This document shows positions 13,942-19,850 of a DNA stretch of 19,850 bases, one piece after another. The position numbers and the translations under genes were made by a program. The notes under the pieces were generated by a model, which was not told the DNA's origin, ran no database searches, and was given only the letters and a program-made list of their open reading frames with translations. The stretch is from an uncultured Pirellulales bacterium (GTDB lineage Bacteria > Planctomycetota > Planctomycetia > Pirellulales > Lacipirellulaceae). Positions within the stretch are counted from its first letter, which is position 1, and each line of letters opens with the position of its first letter. The stretch is taken from positions 1-19,850 of the forward strand of contig CAMYJY010000023.1 in assembly GCA_947258835.1 (NCBI GenBank), written 5' to 3'.

Positions 13942-14910
13942 TCACGTAGATCTGTCGGAGCCTTGGTCCGCCGGAAAGGCGTTTACCTCGGCCACCGTAG
14001 AGCGGCCCAATACTAACATGACCAGGCGGTCCCAGCCAAGTGCGCAGCCAGCGCAGGCCGGCAGTCCTGCTTCCATGGCCTGGAGCAGGGACTCGGGGAG
14101 TGGCAAGGCCGTGCGGCCGGCGGCACAGCGCTGCTGATTGACCGCGACCAGCCGGTCACGAAGTTCCACCGGGTCGGTTAGCTCATCGTAACCATTGGCC
14201 AATTCGACACCTTGCCAATACAGTTCAAAACGTTGCGCCAGCGCCGGCTGGCCAGCGGGCGCGATGATTTTCGCCAGAGCGGCTTGGCTGGTCGGGTAGC
14301 CATACAGCATCTCGGGGCCGTGGCGGCCCAGCTGGGGCTCGATTTTGCAGGCCAGCAAGAGGTTGAACCACTCGTCGCGGTGGTTTGCATTCCCGTCAGT
14401 CACTGGCATCCCGTCGGGAATGGTCAGGCCCAGTTCCACGGCGGCCTGGGCCAGCTGCGCGACCGTTGCCGAGTGCGGGCAGAGGCCGACGTGTTTTTCA
14501 AAGGCCGCGGCATAACGGGTGCGGATGGCAGGCGGGGCGCCCGCGACGGTTTGGCAAAATTGGTCCAACAGGTCCATGCCAGCCTGCAGGTCGTCGCCTT
14601 GGCGGTACCATTCCACCAACGTAAATTCTGGCAGGTGTCGCGGGCCGCGCTCGTGGCCACGGAAGGAGCGGGTGACTTGAAAGATGGCCTGCATTCCCGC
14701 GGCAACGAGCCGCTTCATGTGCAATTCCGGCGAGGCTTGCAGCCATTTTTGATCCGCACCGACACCCATGGGTTCAATATGCAACTCAGGGATCACTTCG
14801 TCTGCCAGCAAGGGTGTTTCGACTTCAAGGAAGTCCCGTTCCCAAAAAAAACGGCGGACTTTGGCCAGCAGTTCGCTACGTTGGCGGAGCGTGGTGAGGG
14901 GGGGAGGCAT
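13942..14910 (-). CDS. epmA: elongation factor P--(R)-beta-lysine ligase EpmA
   Basis: A 322-residue class-II lysyl-tRNA-synthetase-like enzyme that lacks the anticodon-binding domain and attaches (R)-beta-lysine to EF-P. Motifs: RRFFWERDFLEVETPLL (residues 19-35), LQASPELHMKRLVAAG (57-72), motif 2 region FQVTRSFRGHERGP...LPEFTLVEWYR (77-103), WQGVELANGYDELTD, and motif 3 GCALGWDRLVMLVLG (288-302). The length is close to the 325 residues of E. coli EpmA, so the start at 14910 is right even though a pyrimidine-rich stretch, not a Shine-Dalgarno, precedes it. efp and epmB lie 3-4 kb upstream, which supports EF-P modification rather than tRNA charging. Full LysRS is excluded by the missing N-terminal domain. 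Confidence 0.94.
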   Translation of the reverse strand: MPPPLTTLRQRSELLAKVRRFFWERDFLEVETPLLADEVIPELHIEPMGVGADQKWLQASPELHMKRLVAAGMQAIFQVTRSFRGHERGPRHLPEFTLVEWYRQGDDLQAGMDLLDQFCQTVAGAPPAIRTRYAAAFEKHVGLCPHSATVAQLAQAAVELGLTIPDGMPVTDGNANHRDEWFNLLLACKIEPQLGRHGPEMLYGYPTSQAALAKIIAPAGQPALAQRFELYWQGVELANGYDELTDPVELRDRLVAVNQQRCAAGRTALPLPESLLQAMEAGLPACAGCALGWDRLVMLVLGRSTVAEVNAFPADQGSDRST

Positions 14911-14947
14911 GGAAATTATGGTGAGGAGGTAGAGCCGGATGCCTGGG

Positions 14948-14968
14948 ATGTTAGATGTTAGATGTTAG
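14948..14968. repeat. 7-bp tandem repeat
   Basis: ATGTTAG occurs three times in a row in the gap between the M48 and epmA genes, followed by a degenerate fourth unit (ATTTATG). It is a possible slippage site with no evident function. Confidence 0.85.
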
Positions 14969-15043
14969 ATTTATGATGTGAGCTGCAGTTATGCTGGGGG
15001 AGGTTGGCGGCCTGCCGTTCCAGCTGGGGCGGGCCTTGCCGTC

Positions 15044-16984
15044 TTATGAAGCTGGCGTGAGCGGTTGTCCTGCCAATAAGGGGGGCATGGGGCAGTCGAG
15101 CATATCTGCAATGCCCCGCAGCAATTCCACCTCCTGCACCTGCACGCCTTGGTCCGCACAAATGGCGGCGGAACAGGCATCGATCAACCGTCCTCGATGT
15201 TTGGCTGCCAGGCGGACCAGCTCGTTGAGGGAAGCCTCCAGTTGGGCCAGGCCACACTGGTCCGCGGGCAAGAGGTGGCAGTTGATTTCGGGCAACTGCC
15301 GCGCGGCAGCGGCCAGGGACCTGGCTGCCCCCTCTGCCGTGCATCCCGCATGGGCCAAGGCTGAGAGCAGTACATTGCAAGGTGCGGCCAGTCTTTGAAT
15401 CCCATAGTAGGCAATGCGAGGTGCCGCCACTTTTTCAAACTGGGGTCGCAAATTCCGCAGCAAGACGCGGTACAACATCCATTCAAAGAGGGACAGCCGT
15501 CCATCCGCACGGACCATGGCTTGAAAGGCCTGGGAAAATTCCATGTACTGCGACTTCACCATCGCCCGCAGCGCGGGCAGGGCCAGATCGATGAGTGGCA
15601 AGCGGAGGCGGGCGTCCAGTGCGTCACAGAGCGGGCTAAGTTTTACTGTGAGTGCCACGATGTCGGGCGTGGTCATCGTCCGCAGTTGCTGCAGTTGTGT
15701 CTCGCGAATTTCCGTGTTTCGATCCAGAAGCAGGGCGAAAATCACGGCTCGACTGCCGTAGGGCTCGTGCACGGCGGTCAGGAGAGGGTCCGGTAAATCG
15801 TTTCTCAATTGTTGGGCGTAGCGGCTGTGAATATCGCTTGGGTGTGCTACGTGCGCGGCTGCGCGGGTGACACTGGCTGCGGGGACCAGGGAATCAGGTT
15901 GGGCGTTTCCTACCAGACCGGCTGCCCCCGAAATTTCCATTTGTGCAGCCGGTGTGGCTGCCAAAAATTTTCCATCCCATGTGGGTTCGAGGGCCAAAAT
16001 GCGTTTGCTGAGCGGTGGATGGGTTGCCAGGACCCCTGAAAATCCTTCCCACACCCCTTGGCCAAAGTACATATGGCTCATCTGGGCGGCGTTGGGATGT
16101 TGCAGGCGGGAGCCTGCGATCGCTCCGCCAATACGTTTGAGCGCGCCGGCGATGCCGGACGGATTGCGGGTGAACTGGACGGCTGAGGCGTCGGCCAGGT
16201 ATTCCCGTTGTCGTGAGACGGCCGCTTTGATGAGATTGCCAATAAGCGTGCCGAGCAGGCCCACGACGATCAATGCCAAACCCACCAGCAGCAGCGGCAG
16301 GGGATTGTTATTCTTGGAACTTCTGGGCCTGCTCGAGCCCACCATTCGCAATAAAAAACGGCCTACCAAGCCCAAGACGAGAATTCCATGCAGGATTCCC
16401 AGCAAGCGGATATTGAGTCGCATGTCGCCATTCAGAATATGACTAAACTCATGGGCCACCACCCCCTGGAGTTGTTCGCGGGTGAGTTGTTCCGCAGTGC
16501 CTCGGGTCACGGCCACCACCGCGTCGCCGGCGGCATAACCGGCGGCGAAGGCATTGATGCCGTCCTCATCCGCTAGTAGAAAAACGGGTGGCACCGGCAC
16601 ACCCGCGGCCAGCGCCATCTCTTCCACCACATTCAGCAGCCGCCGTTCCACGGGATCGTTCGTGTTGGGCAGTAGGCGGCGTCCCCCGACGTTTTCCGCC
16701 ACTGCCGTGCCTCCCCCGCGGAGCTGGTTGATCTTGTACAAACTCGCCCCGCCGATCAACACCAGGGTGGCCACACCGGCAACCAGCGGCAGGGTCCAGG
16801 GGTCGGACGGCGCGACCGCCCGCCAAGGGGTTGGGTCGGGCGACTGGTCTAGCGCCCTGGTGCCCCAGGCGGTGGCCCCAAACACCAGCCCCACCATACT
16901 CACCACCGCCAACAAAAACAGCACCACCAACCACTTGGTAGAGCGGCGGGCCTGAGACTGACGTTCATAAAAATCAGTGGCCAT
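15044..16984 (-). CDS. M48 (HtpX-like) membrane metalloprotease with C-terminal TerB-like region
   Basis: It encodes 646 residues from the ATG at 16984 (MATDFYERQSQ); the frame stays open upstream, but that part is an inverted repeat. Two N-terminal membrane segments (~18-38, 66-84) precede the zinc site HEFSH (178-182, in VVAHEFSHILNGD). Two more membrane segments (~190-212, 228-252) follow, then the third ligand Glu261 in RQREYLADASA, and HPPLSKRI (322-329). This is the HtpX arrangement, for quality control of membrane proteins. The final ~300 residues are extra. ADGRLSLFEWML (493-504) and AICADQGVQVQEVELLRGIA (607-626) resemble the acidic-loop pattern of TerB-like helical domains. lemA lies just upstream, a recurrent LemA/M48 pairing. 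Confidence 0.88.
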   Translation of the reverse strand: MATDFYERQSQARRSTKWLVVLFLLAVVSMVGLVFGATAWGTRALDQSPDPTPWRAVAPSDPWTLPLVAGVATLVLIGGASLYKINQLRGGGTAVAENVGGRRLLPNTNDPVERRLLNVVEEMALAAGVPVPPVFLLADEDGINAFAAGYAAGDAVVAVTRGTAEQLTREQLQGVVAHEFSHILNGDMRLNIRLLGILHGILVLGLVGRFLLRMVGSSRPRSSKNNNPLPLLLVGLALIVVGLLGTLIGNLIKAAVSRQREYLADASAVQFTRNPSGIAGALKRIGGAIAGSRLQHPNAAQMSHMYFGQGVWEGFSGVLATHPPLSKRILALEPTWDGKFLAATPAAQMEISGAAGLVGNAQPDSLVPAASVTRAAAHVAHPSDIHSRYAQQLRNDLPDPLLTAVHEPYGSRAVIFALLLDRNTEIRETQLQQLRTMTTPDIVALTVKLSPLCDALDARLRLPLIDLALPALRAMVKSQYMEFSQAFQAMVRADGRLSLFEWMLYRVLLRNLRPQFEKVAAPRIAYYGIQRLAAPCNVLLSALAHAGCTAEGAARSLAAAARQLPEINCHLLPADQCGLAQLEASLNELVRLAAKHRGRLIDACSAAICADQGVQVQEVELLRGIADMLDCPMPPLLAGQPLTPAS

Positions 16985-17008
16985 AGTTTGCCGGTGGCTT
17001 GGTAGGCG

Positions 17009-17062
17009 GCGCGAGCCGCCCGGTATTTCTGGGATCTGCGGCGGGCACCGGGCGGCTCGCGC
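17009..17062. repeat. 16-bp inverted repeat in the lemA-M48 gap
   Basis: GCGCGAGCCGCCCGGT (17009-17024) pairs perfectly with 17047-17062 around 22 bases. It lies between the lemA stop and the M48 start and would form a strong hairpin in a joint mRNA, perhaps lowering M48 expression relative to lemA. No U-run follows. A short CTAGCGC-type tandem (17094-17112) lies beside it. Confidence 0.8.
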
Positions 17063-17116
17063 TGCACCACCACTGGGGTCCATATCACCAACTAGCGCCT
17101 AGCGCCCAGCGCCTCC

Positions 17117-17740
17117 TCAAAACGATACCTGGGGGGCTTCGGCAATGGCCTGGCTATCGAATTCCAACAGTTCCGCATCTTCGCCATGGCCCAGCAGGCC
17201 GGCGAGCAGCACGGGGGGAAAGGTTTGGCGGTACGTGTTGTAGGCCGTGACCGAGTCGTTATAAGCTTGTCGGGCGAAGGCGACGCGATTTTCCGTGGAG
17301 GTCAGCTCTTCGCTGAGCTGGGCCATATTTTGGTTGGCCTTCAAGTCGGGATAGGCCTCCGAGAGGGCAAACAGTCGCCCCAGCGCGCCCGAGAGTCCTT
17401 GTTCGGCGCTGACGAGTTGCTGCATCGCCGCCGCATCGCCCGGTTTGGCCGCGGCCGCTTGTAAGCCACCGACGGCCTGGTTGCGGGCATTGATGACTGC
17501 TTCGAGAGTTTCTTTTTCATGGGCCATGTAGCCCTTGACGGTCTCTACCAAATTCGGAATCAGGTCGTAACGACGTTTCAGCTGCACTTCGATTTGCGCA
17601 AAGGCATTTTCCAGGCGGTTCCGCAGCGTGACCAGCCGGTTGTAGATCCCGACACAGAAAAAAACCAGCAGCAATCCGAGTCCGAGGGCCAGGCCCAAGA
17701 TTCCCAGCGAGGAGATGGCAAGTGGAAGAATACAGTTCAT
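17117..17740 (-). CDS. lemA: LemA family protein
   Basis: A 207-residue membrane-anchored coiled-coil protein. One N-terminal membrane segment (about residues 8-32, SLGILGLALGLGLLLVFFCVG) is followed by the family signature IYNRLVTLRNRLENAFAQIE, then VQLKRRYDLIPNLVETVKGY and a helical bundle ending in AYNTYRQTFPPVLLAGLLG. LemA proteins are widespread, of unclear biochemical role, and often sit beside M48 or HtpX-like proteases, as here. The downstream M48 gene starts 132 bases away on the same strand, across an inverted repeat. The start at 17740 fits the usual N-terminus. Confidence 0.93.
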   Translation of the reverse strand: MNCILPLAISSLGILGLALGLGLLLVFFCVGIYNRLVTLRNRLENAFAQIEVQLKRRYDLIPNLVETVKGYMAHEKETLEAVINARNQAVGGLQAAAAKPGDAAAMQQLVSAEQGLSGALGRLFALSEAYPDLKANQNMAQLSEELTSTENRVAFARQAYNDSVTAYNTYRQTFPPVLLAGLLGHGEDAELLEFDSQAIAEAPQVSF

Positions 17741-17904
17741 GGTAGGTTTTCCTTAGTCAGGATCAAATTGTATTACGAACGGTGGGAAACTCTGCAGCTT
17801 GCTTTCAGCAGAGCGCCCAACGGAAGCGGGCCAATGTCTTCCGAGCGGTAGCTCGCATAAGTCGGCGGCCGTGCCGCCCGGCGGCCGTGCCGTCCGGCGG
17901 CCCC
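17741..17904. other. efp-lemA intergenic region with short GC-rich tandem
   Basis: No gene. GGCGGCCGTGCCG occurs twice in tandem near 17867-17895, followed by a third GGCGGCC, downstream of the efp stop. It may reduce read-through from efp into lemA, but no U-run is visible. Confidence 0.5.
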
Positions 17905-18480
17905 TTATCCCGGTTCTTTGGAGCGTTCGATGTAGTCTCCCGTGCGGGTGTCGACCCGGAGCCAATCGCCAATATTGATAAAGGCCGGTGCCAGAATTTC
18001 AGCCCCGGTTTCTAATTTGACGGGCTTTTGGACATTGGTGGCCGTATTTCCCTTGGCGGCCGGTTCGCAGTACTCGACTTGCAGCACGACATGGTTGGGC
18101 GGGGTGACGGCGATGGGGTTTTCGTTGTAGACCACCAGTTGACAATCGAGGCCTTCTTTTAAGAATTTACCGGCTTCGCCCACCTGTTCCTGGGACAGCT
18201 CGTACTGTTCGTAGTCATCGTTTTTCATAAAAACGTAACCATCGCCCTGACGGTACAGATATTGGGCGGTAAACTCGGAGACGTCGGCCGCTTCCAGGCT
18301 TTGACCGGCCCGATAGGTTTTGTCGGTGACGGTGCCACGAATCAGATTTTTTAATTTGCACTCGTAGAGGGCGGCCCCCTTGCCCGGCTTACGGAAATTC
18401 ATCTCGATCATCTGGTAGGGCACGCCATCGATTTGAATTTTGAGGCCCTTACGGAATTCGTTGGTACTATAACTAGCCAC
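17905..18480 (-). CDS. efp: translation elongation factor P
   Basis: It encodes 191 residues from a GTG at 18480 (MASYSTNEFRKGLKIQIDG); the frame is open to an ATG at 18543, but the extra residues do not match the family and no ribosome binding site supports them. EF-P binds between the P and E sites and rescues ribosomes stalled at polyproline. The N-terminal KOW-like domain carries Lys34 in RKPGKGAA at exactly the E. coli position that receives beta-lysine. The OB domains follow (YLYRQGDGYVFMKNDDYEQYEL, and GDWLRVDTRTGDYIERS near the end). EpmB is encoded divergently and EpmA downstream on the same strand, so the lysylation type of modification is expected, not rhamnosylation. Confidence 0.96.
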   Translation of the reverse strand: MASYSTNEFRKGLKIQIDGVPYQMIEMNFRKPGKGAALYECKLKNLIRGTVTDKTYRAGQSLEAADVSEFTAQYLYRQGDGYVFMKNDDYEQYELSQEQVGEAGKFLKEGLDCQLVVYNENPIAVTPPNHVVLQVEYCEPAAKGNTATNVQKPVKLETGAEILAPAFINIGDWLRVDTRTGDYIERSKEPG

Positions 18481-18584
18481 TGGGTTACTCGCAGTTCGTG
18501 TTTCAGGTATTTTTAGGCGTTGGGCAGATGAGAACTTACCCATCGACAGCCCAATGGAGTCGCTGCGCCGCGATTTTCGATCAT

Positions 18585-18610
18585 GCGGCAGGTAAAAACT
18601 TACCTGCCGC
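18585..18610. promoter_or_regulatory. perfect palindrome in the efp/epmB divergent region
   Basis: GCGGCAGGTAA and TTACCTGCCGC form an 11-bp perfect stem with a four-base loop (AAAC). It lies 105 bases before the efp start and 35 bases before epmB. Neither strand has a following U-run, so it is not a standard terminator. It could be an operator for both divergent genes or an RNA hairpin in the epmB leader. Which of these applies is inference. Confidence 0.5.
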
Positions 18611-18644
18611 TCGCCTTATTCTCTCGTTCTAGCGAAAGGTTCGC

Positions 18645-19649
18645 GTGCATATTTTAACCACTCCTGGCGAGCTTGTCCGCCCCCAGCAGGCCGACTGGCA
18701 AGTGGAGCTCCGCCAGGCGGTGCGGGACGGGCGTGAACTGTGCCGCCGGCTGGGCCTGCCGAGCGAGCGTGCCGGCCCGGCGGGCCAGTTTCCCGTGTTC
18801 GTGCCCCCGAGTTTTTTGGCGCGGATGCGGTGTGGCGATGCTGACGATCCGCTCTTGCGTCAGGTGTTGCCTGGGGCGGAGGAAACGGTCGAGGTGCCCG
18901 GTTTTTCCGCAGATCCGGTGGGGGATGCGGCAGCCGCTTGGCAGGCGGGAGTGCTGCAAAAATACGCCGGTCGGGTACTGTTGGTGACCACCGGCGCATG
19001 TGCCGTGCACTGCCGCTACTGTTTTCGGCGGCATTTTCCCTATCAGGAATTGCCGCGTGGGGATGCCGCCTGGGAAGATGCGCTGGCTACCATTGCCGCG
19101 GACACCTCGATCTCCGAGGTGATTTTAAGTGGGGGGGATCCGTTGATGCTCGTGGACCAGCGTCTCCGCTGGTTGCTGGAGCGGATTGCCGCTGTGCCCC
19201 ACGTGGCGCGGCTGCGGGTGCATACGCGGTTGCCGATTGTCATTCCAACGCGGGTGACGGAGGAATTGCTGGCGGCATTCAGTGCCCTGCGGCTGCCAAC
19301 GACGGTGGTACTGCACGCGAATCATGCCCAGGAATTGAATGACCAGGTAGCCCGGTCCGTGGACTGCCTGCGCGGTGCGGGGGTGCTGCTCTTAAACCAG
19401 GCGGTGCTGTTGCGGGGCGTGAACGACTCGGTGGTGGCCCAGCAGACCTTAAGTGAGCGGCTGCTGGCGGTGGGCGTGCTGCCGTATTACCTGCACCAGC
19501 TCGATCGTGTTACCGGGGCGGCCCATTTTGAGGTTCCCGTGGTGGAGGGCAAACAAATCGTCGCTGCCCTCCGCGAGCGCTTGCCGGGATATTTGGTGCC
19601 GACCTATGTTCAGGAAGTCCCCGGAGAGCCTAGCAAAACCGTGCTGTAG
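18645..19649 (+). CDS. epmB: EF-P lysine 2,3-aminomutase EpmB
   Basis: A 334-residue radical-SAM, PLP-dependent enzyme that converts L-alpha-lysine to (R)-beta-lysine for EpmA. The cluster motif is CAVHCRYC (Cys119, Cys123, Cys126), next to FRRHFPY. ILSGGDPLML, HTRLPIVIPTRVT and YYLHQLDRVTGAAHFEVP follow, and the C-terminal GEPSKT supplies the PLP lysine (Lys331). It lacks the C-terminal oligomerisation extension of fermentative lysine aminomutases and is close to E. coli EpmB (342). The GTG start has AAAGG five bases upstream. It is divergent from efp across 164 bases that contain a perfect palindrome. Confidence 0.95.
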   Translation: MHILTTPGELVRPQQADWQVELRQAVRDGRELCRRLGLPSERAGPAGQFPVFVPPSFLARMRCGDADDPLLRQVLPGAEETVEVPGFSADPVGDAAAAWQAGVLQKYAGRVLLVTTGACAVHCRYCFRRHFPYQELPRGDAAWEDALATIAADTSISEVILSGGDPLMLVDQRLRWLLERIAAVPHVARLRVHTRLPIVIPTRVTEELLAAFSALRLPTTVVLHANHAQELNDQVARSVDCLRGAGVLLLNQAVLLRGVNDSVVAQQTLSERLLAVGVLPYYLHQLDRVTGAAHFEVPVVEGKQIVAALRERLPGYLVPTYVQEVPGEPSKTVL

Positions 19650-19725
19650 TGTTTTACGATGGAAGTCGGTCCCCTATGAGCCAAGTTATGCTTGCCAACG
19701 ATCGACGAACTCACCGACCCGCCCT

Positions 19726-19850
19726 CGTCATTCCCGCGCAGGCGGGAATCCAGTGTCTGGGCCTGTTCAATCACGATCGCTGGGACACCCTCGTCATTCA
19801 CGCGCAGGCGGGAATCCAGTGAGCAACATCGGGTGCCTGGATTCCCGCCT
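19726..19850. repeat. REP-like palindrome array, cut by the window end
   Basis: The left arm CGTCATTCCCGCGCAGGCGG begins at 19726 and again, with one change (ATTCACGC), at 19792. The inverted right arm (CTGGATTCCCGCCT) starts at 19837 and runs off the window. This is the same element as at 10476-10547. No gene was seen between 19650 and 19850. Confidence 0.85.

Noticed and set aside
15149..16955. Several plus-strand frames opposite the M48 gene
   Set aside because: They are shadows in a GC-rich gene with high third-position GC; none has a domain or start signal.

Overview
The window is GC-rich bacterial chromosome, most likely from a planctomycete of the Pirellula type. That placement is inferred from four things: a J-domain protein with leucine-rich-repeat-like motifs beside miaB, a lysine-rich N-terminally extended HU protein, a small KHQQ-type conserved hypothetical, and the frequent lack of Shine-Dalgarno sequences combined with GTG/TTG starts. 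No rRNA, tRNA, CRISPR array, prophage or transposase was seen.

Region by region. 1-440: an imperfect inverted repeat, no gene. 381-3417 (+): a J-domain/LRR-like gene with an in-frame TAG in its expected 5' end; an 83-bp sequence present twice (1105-1187 and 1814-1896) around a cassette holding a reverse-strand DUF2442 gene and the last codons of a DUF4160 gene; the intact small membrane-protein gene that overlaps miaB; and miaB. 3476-6652 (+): glnE, the glutamine synthetase adenylyl-/deadenylyltransferase. 6664-6691: a terminator hairpin shared by glnE and the convergent HU gene (6739-7068, -). 7247-7576 (-): a P-II nitrogen sensor with Tyr51. 7715-9606 (+): a small conserved hypothetical, three tandem 84-bp units each with a terminator-like hairpin, thyA, a 14-bp repeat array, and folA. 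9607-10938: 1.3 kb without a credible gene, packed with palindromic and tandem repeats. 10939-13887 (-): a NarL-type response regulator and a SulP anion transporter split into two reading frames joined by a GTGA overlap. 13942-18480 (-): epmA, an M48 protease with a long C-terminal TerB-like region, lemA and efp. 18645-19649 (+): epmB, divergent from efp. The window ends inside a REP-like palindrome array.

Two functional themes stand out. The first is translation elongation factor P and its beta-lysylation: efp keeps Lys34 exactly, and the lysine 2,3-aminomutase (EpmB) and the ligase (EpmA) are both nearby, so the modification pathway is nearly self-contained. The second is nitrogen control, with GlnE and P-II within 1 kb of each other. 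thyA and folA form the dTMP/folate pair.

The most unusual observations are the split SulP transporter with an extra ~100-residue hydrophilic linker, the ORF-restoring 83-bp duplication around the DUF4160/DUF2442 cassette, the nonsense codon inside the J domain, the triplicated terminator-like repeat in front of thyA, and the repeat-dense gene desert. None of these amounts to a proven new system.
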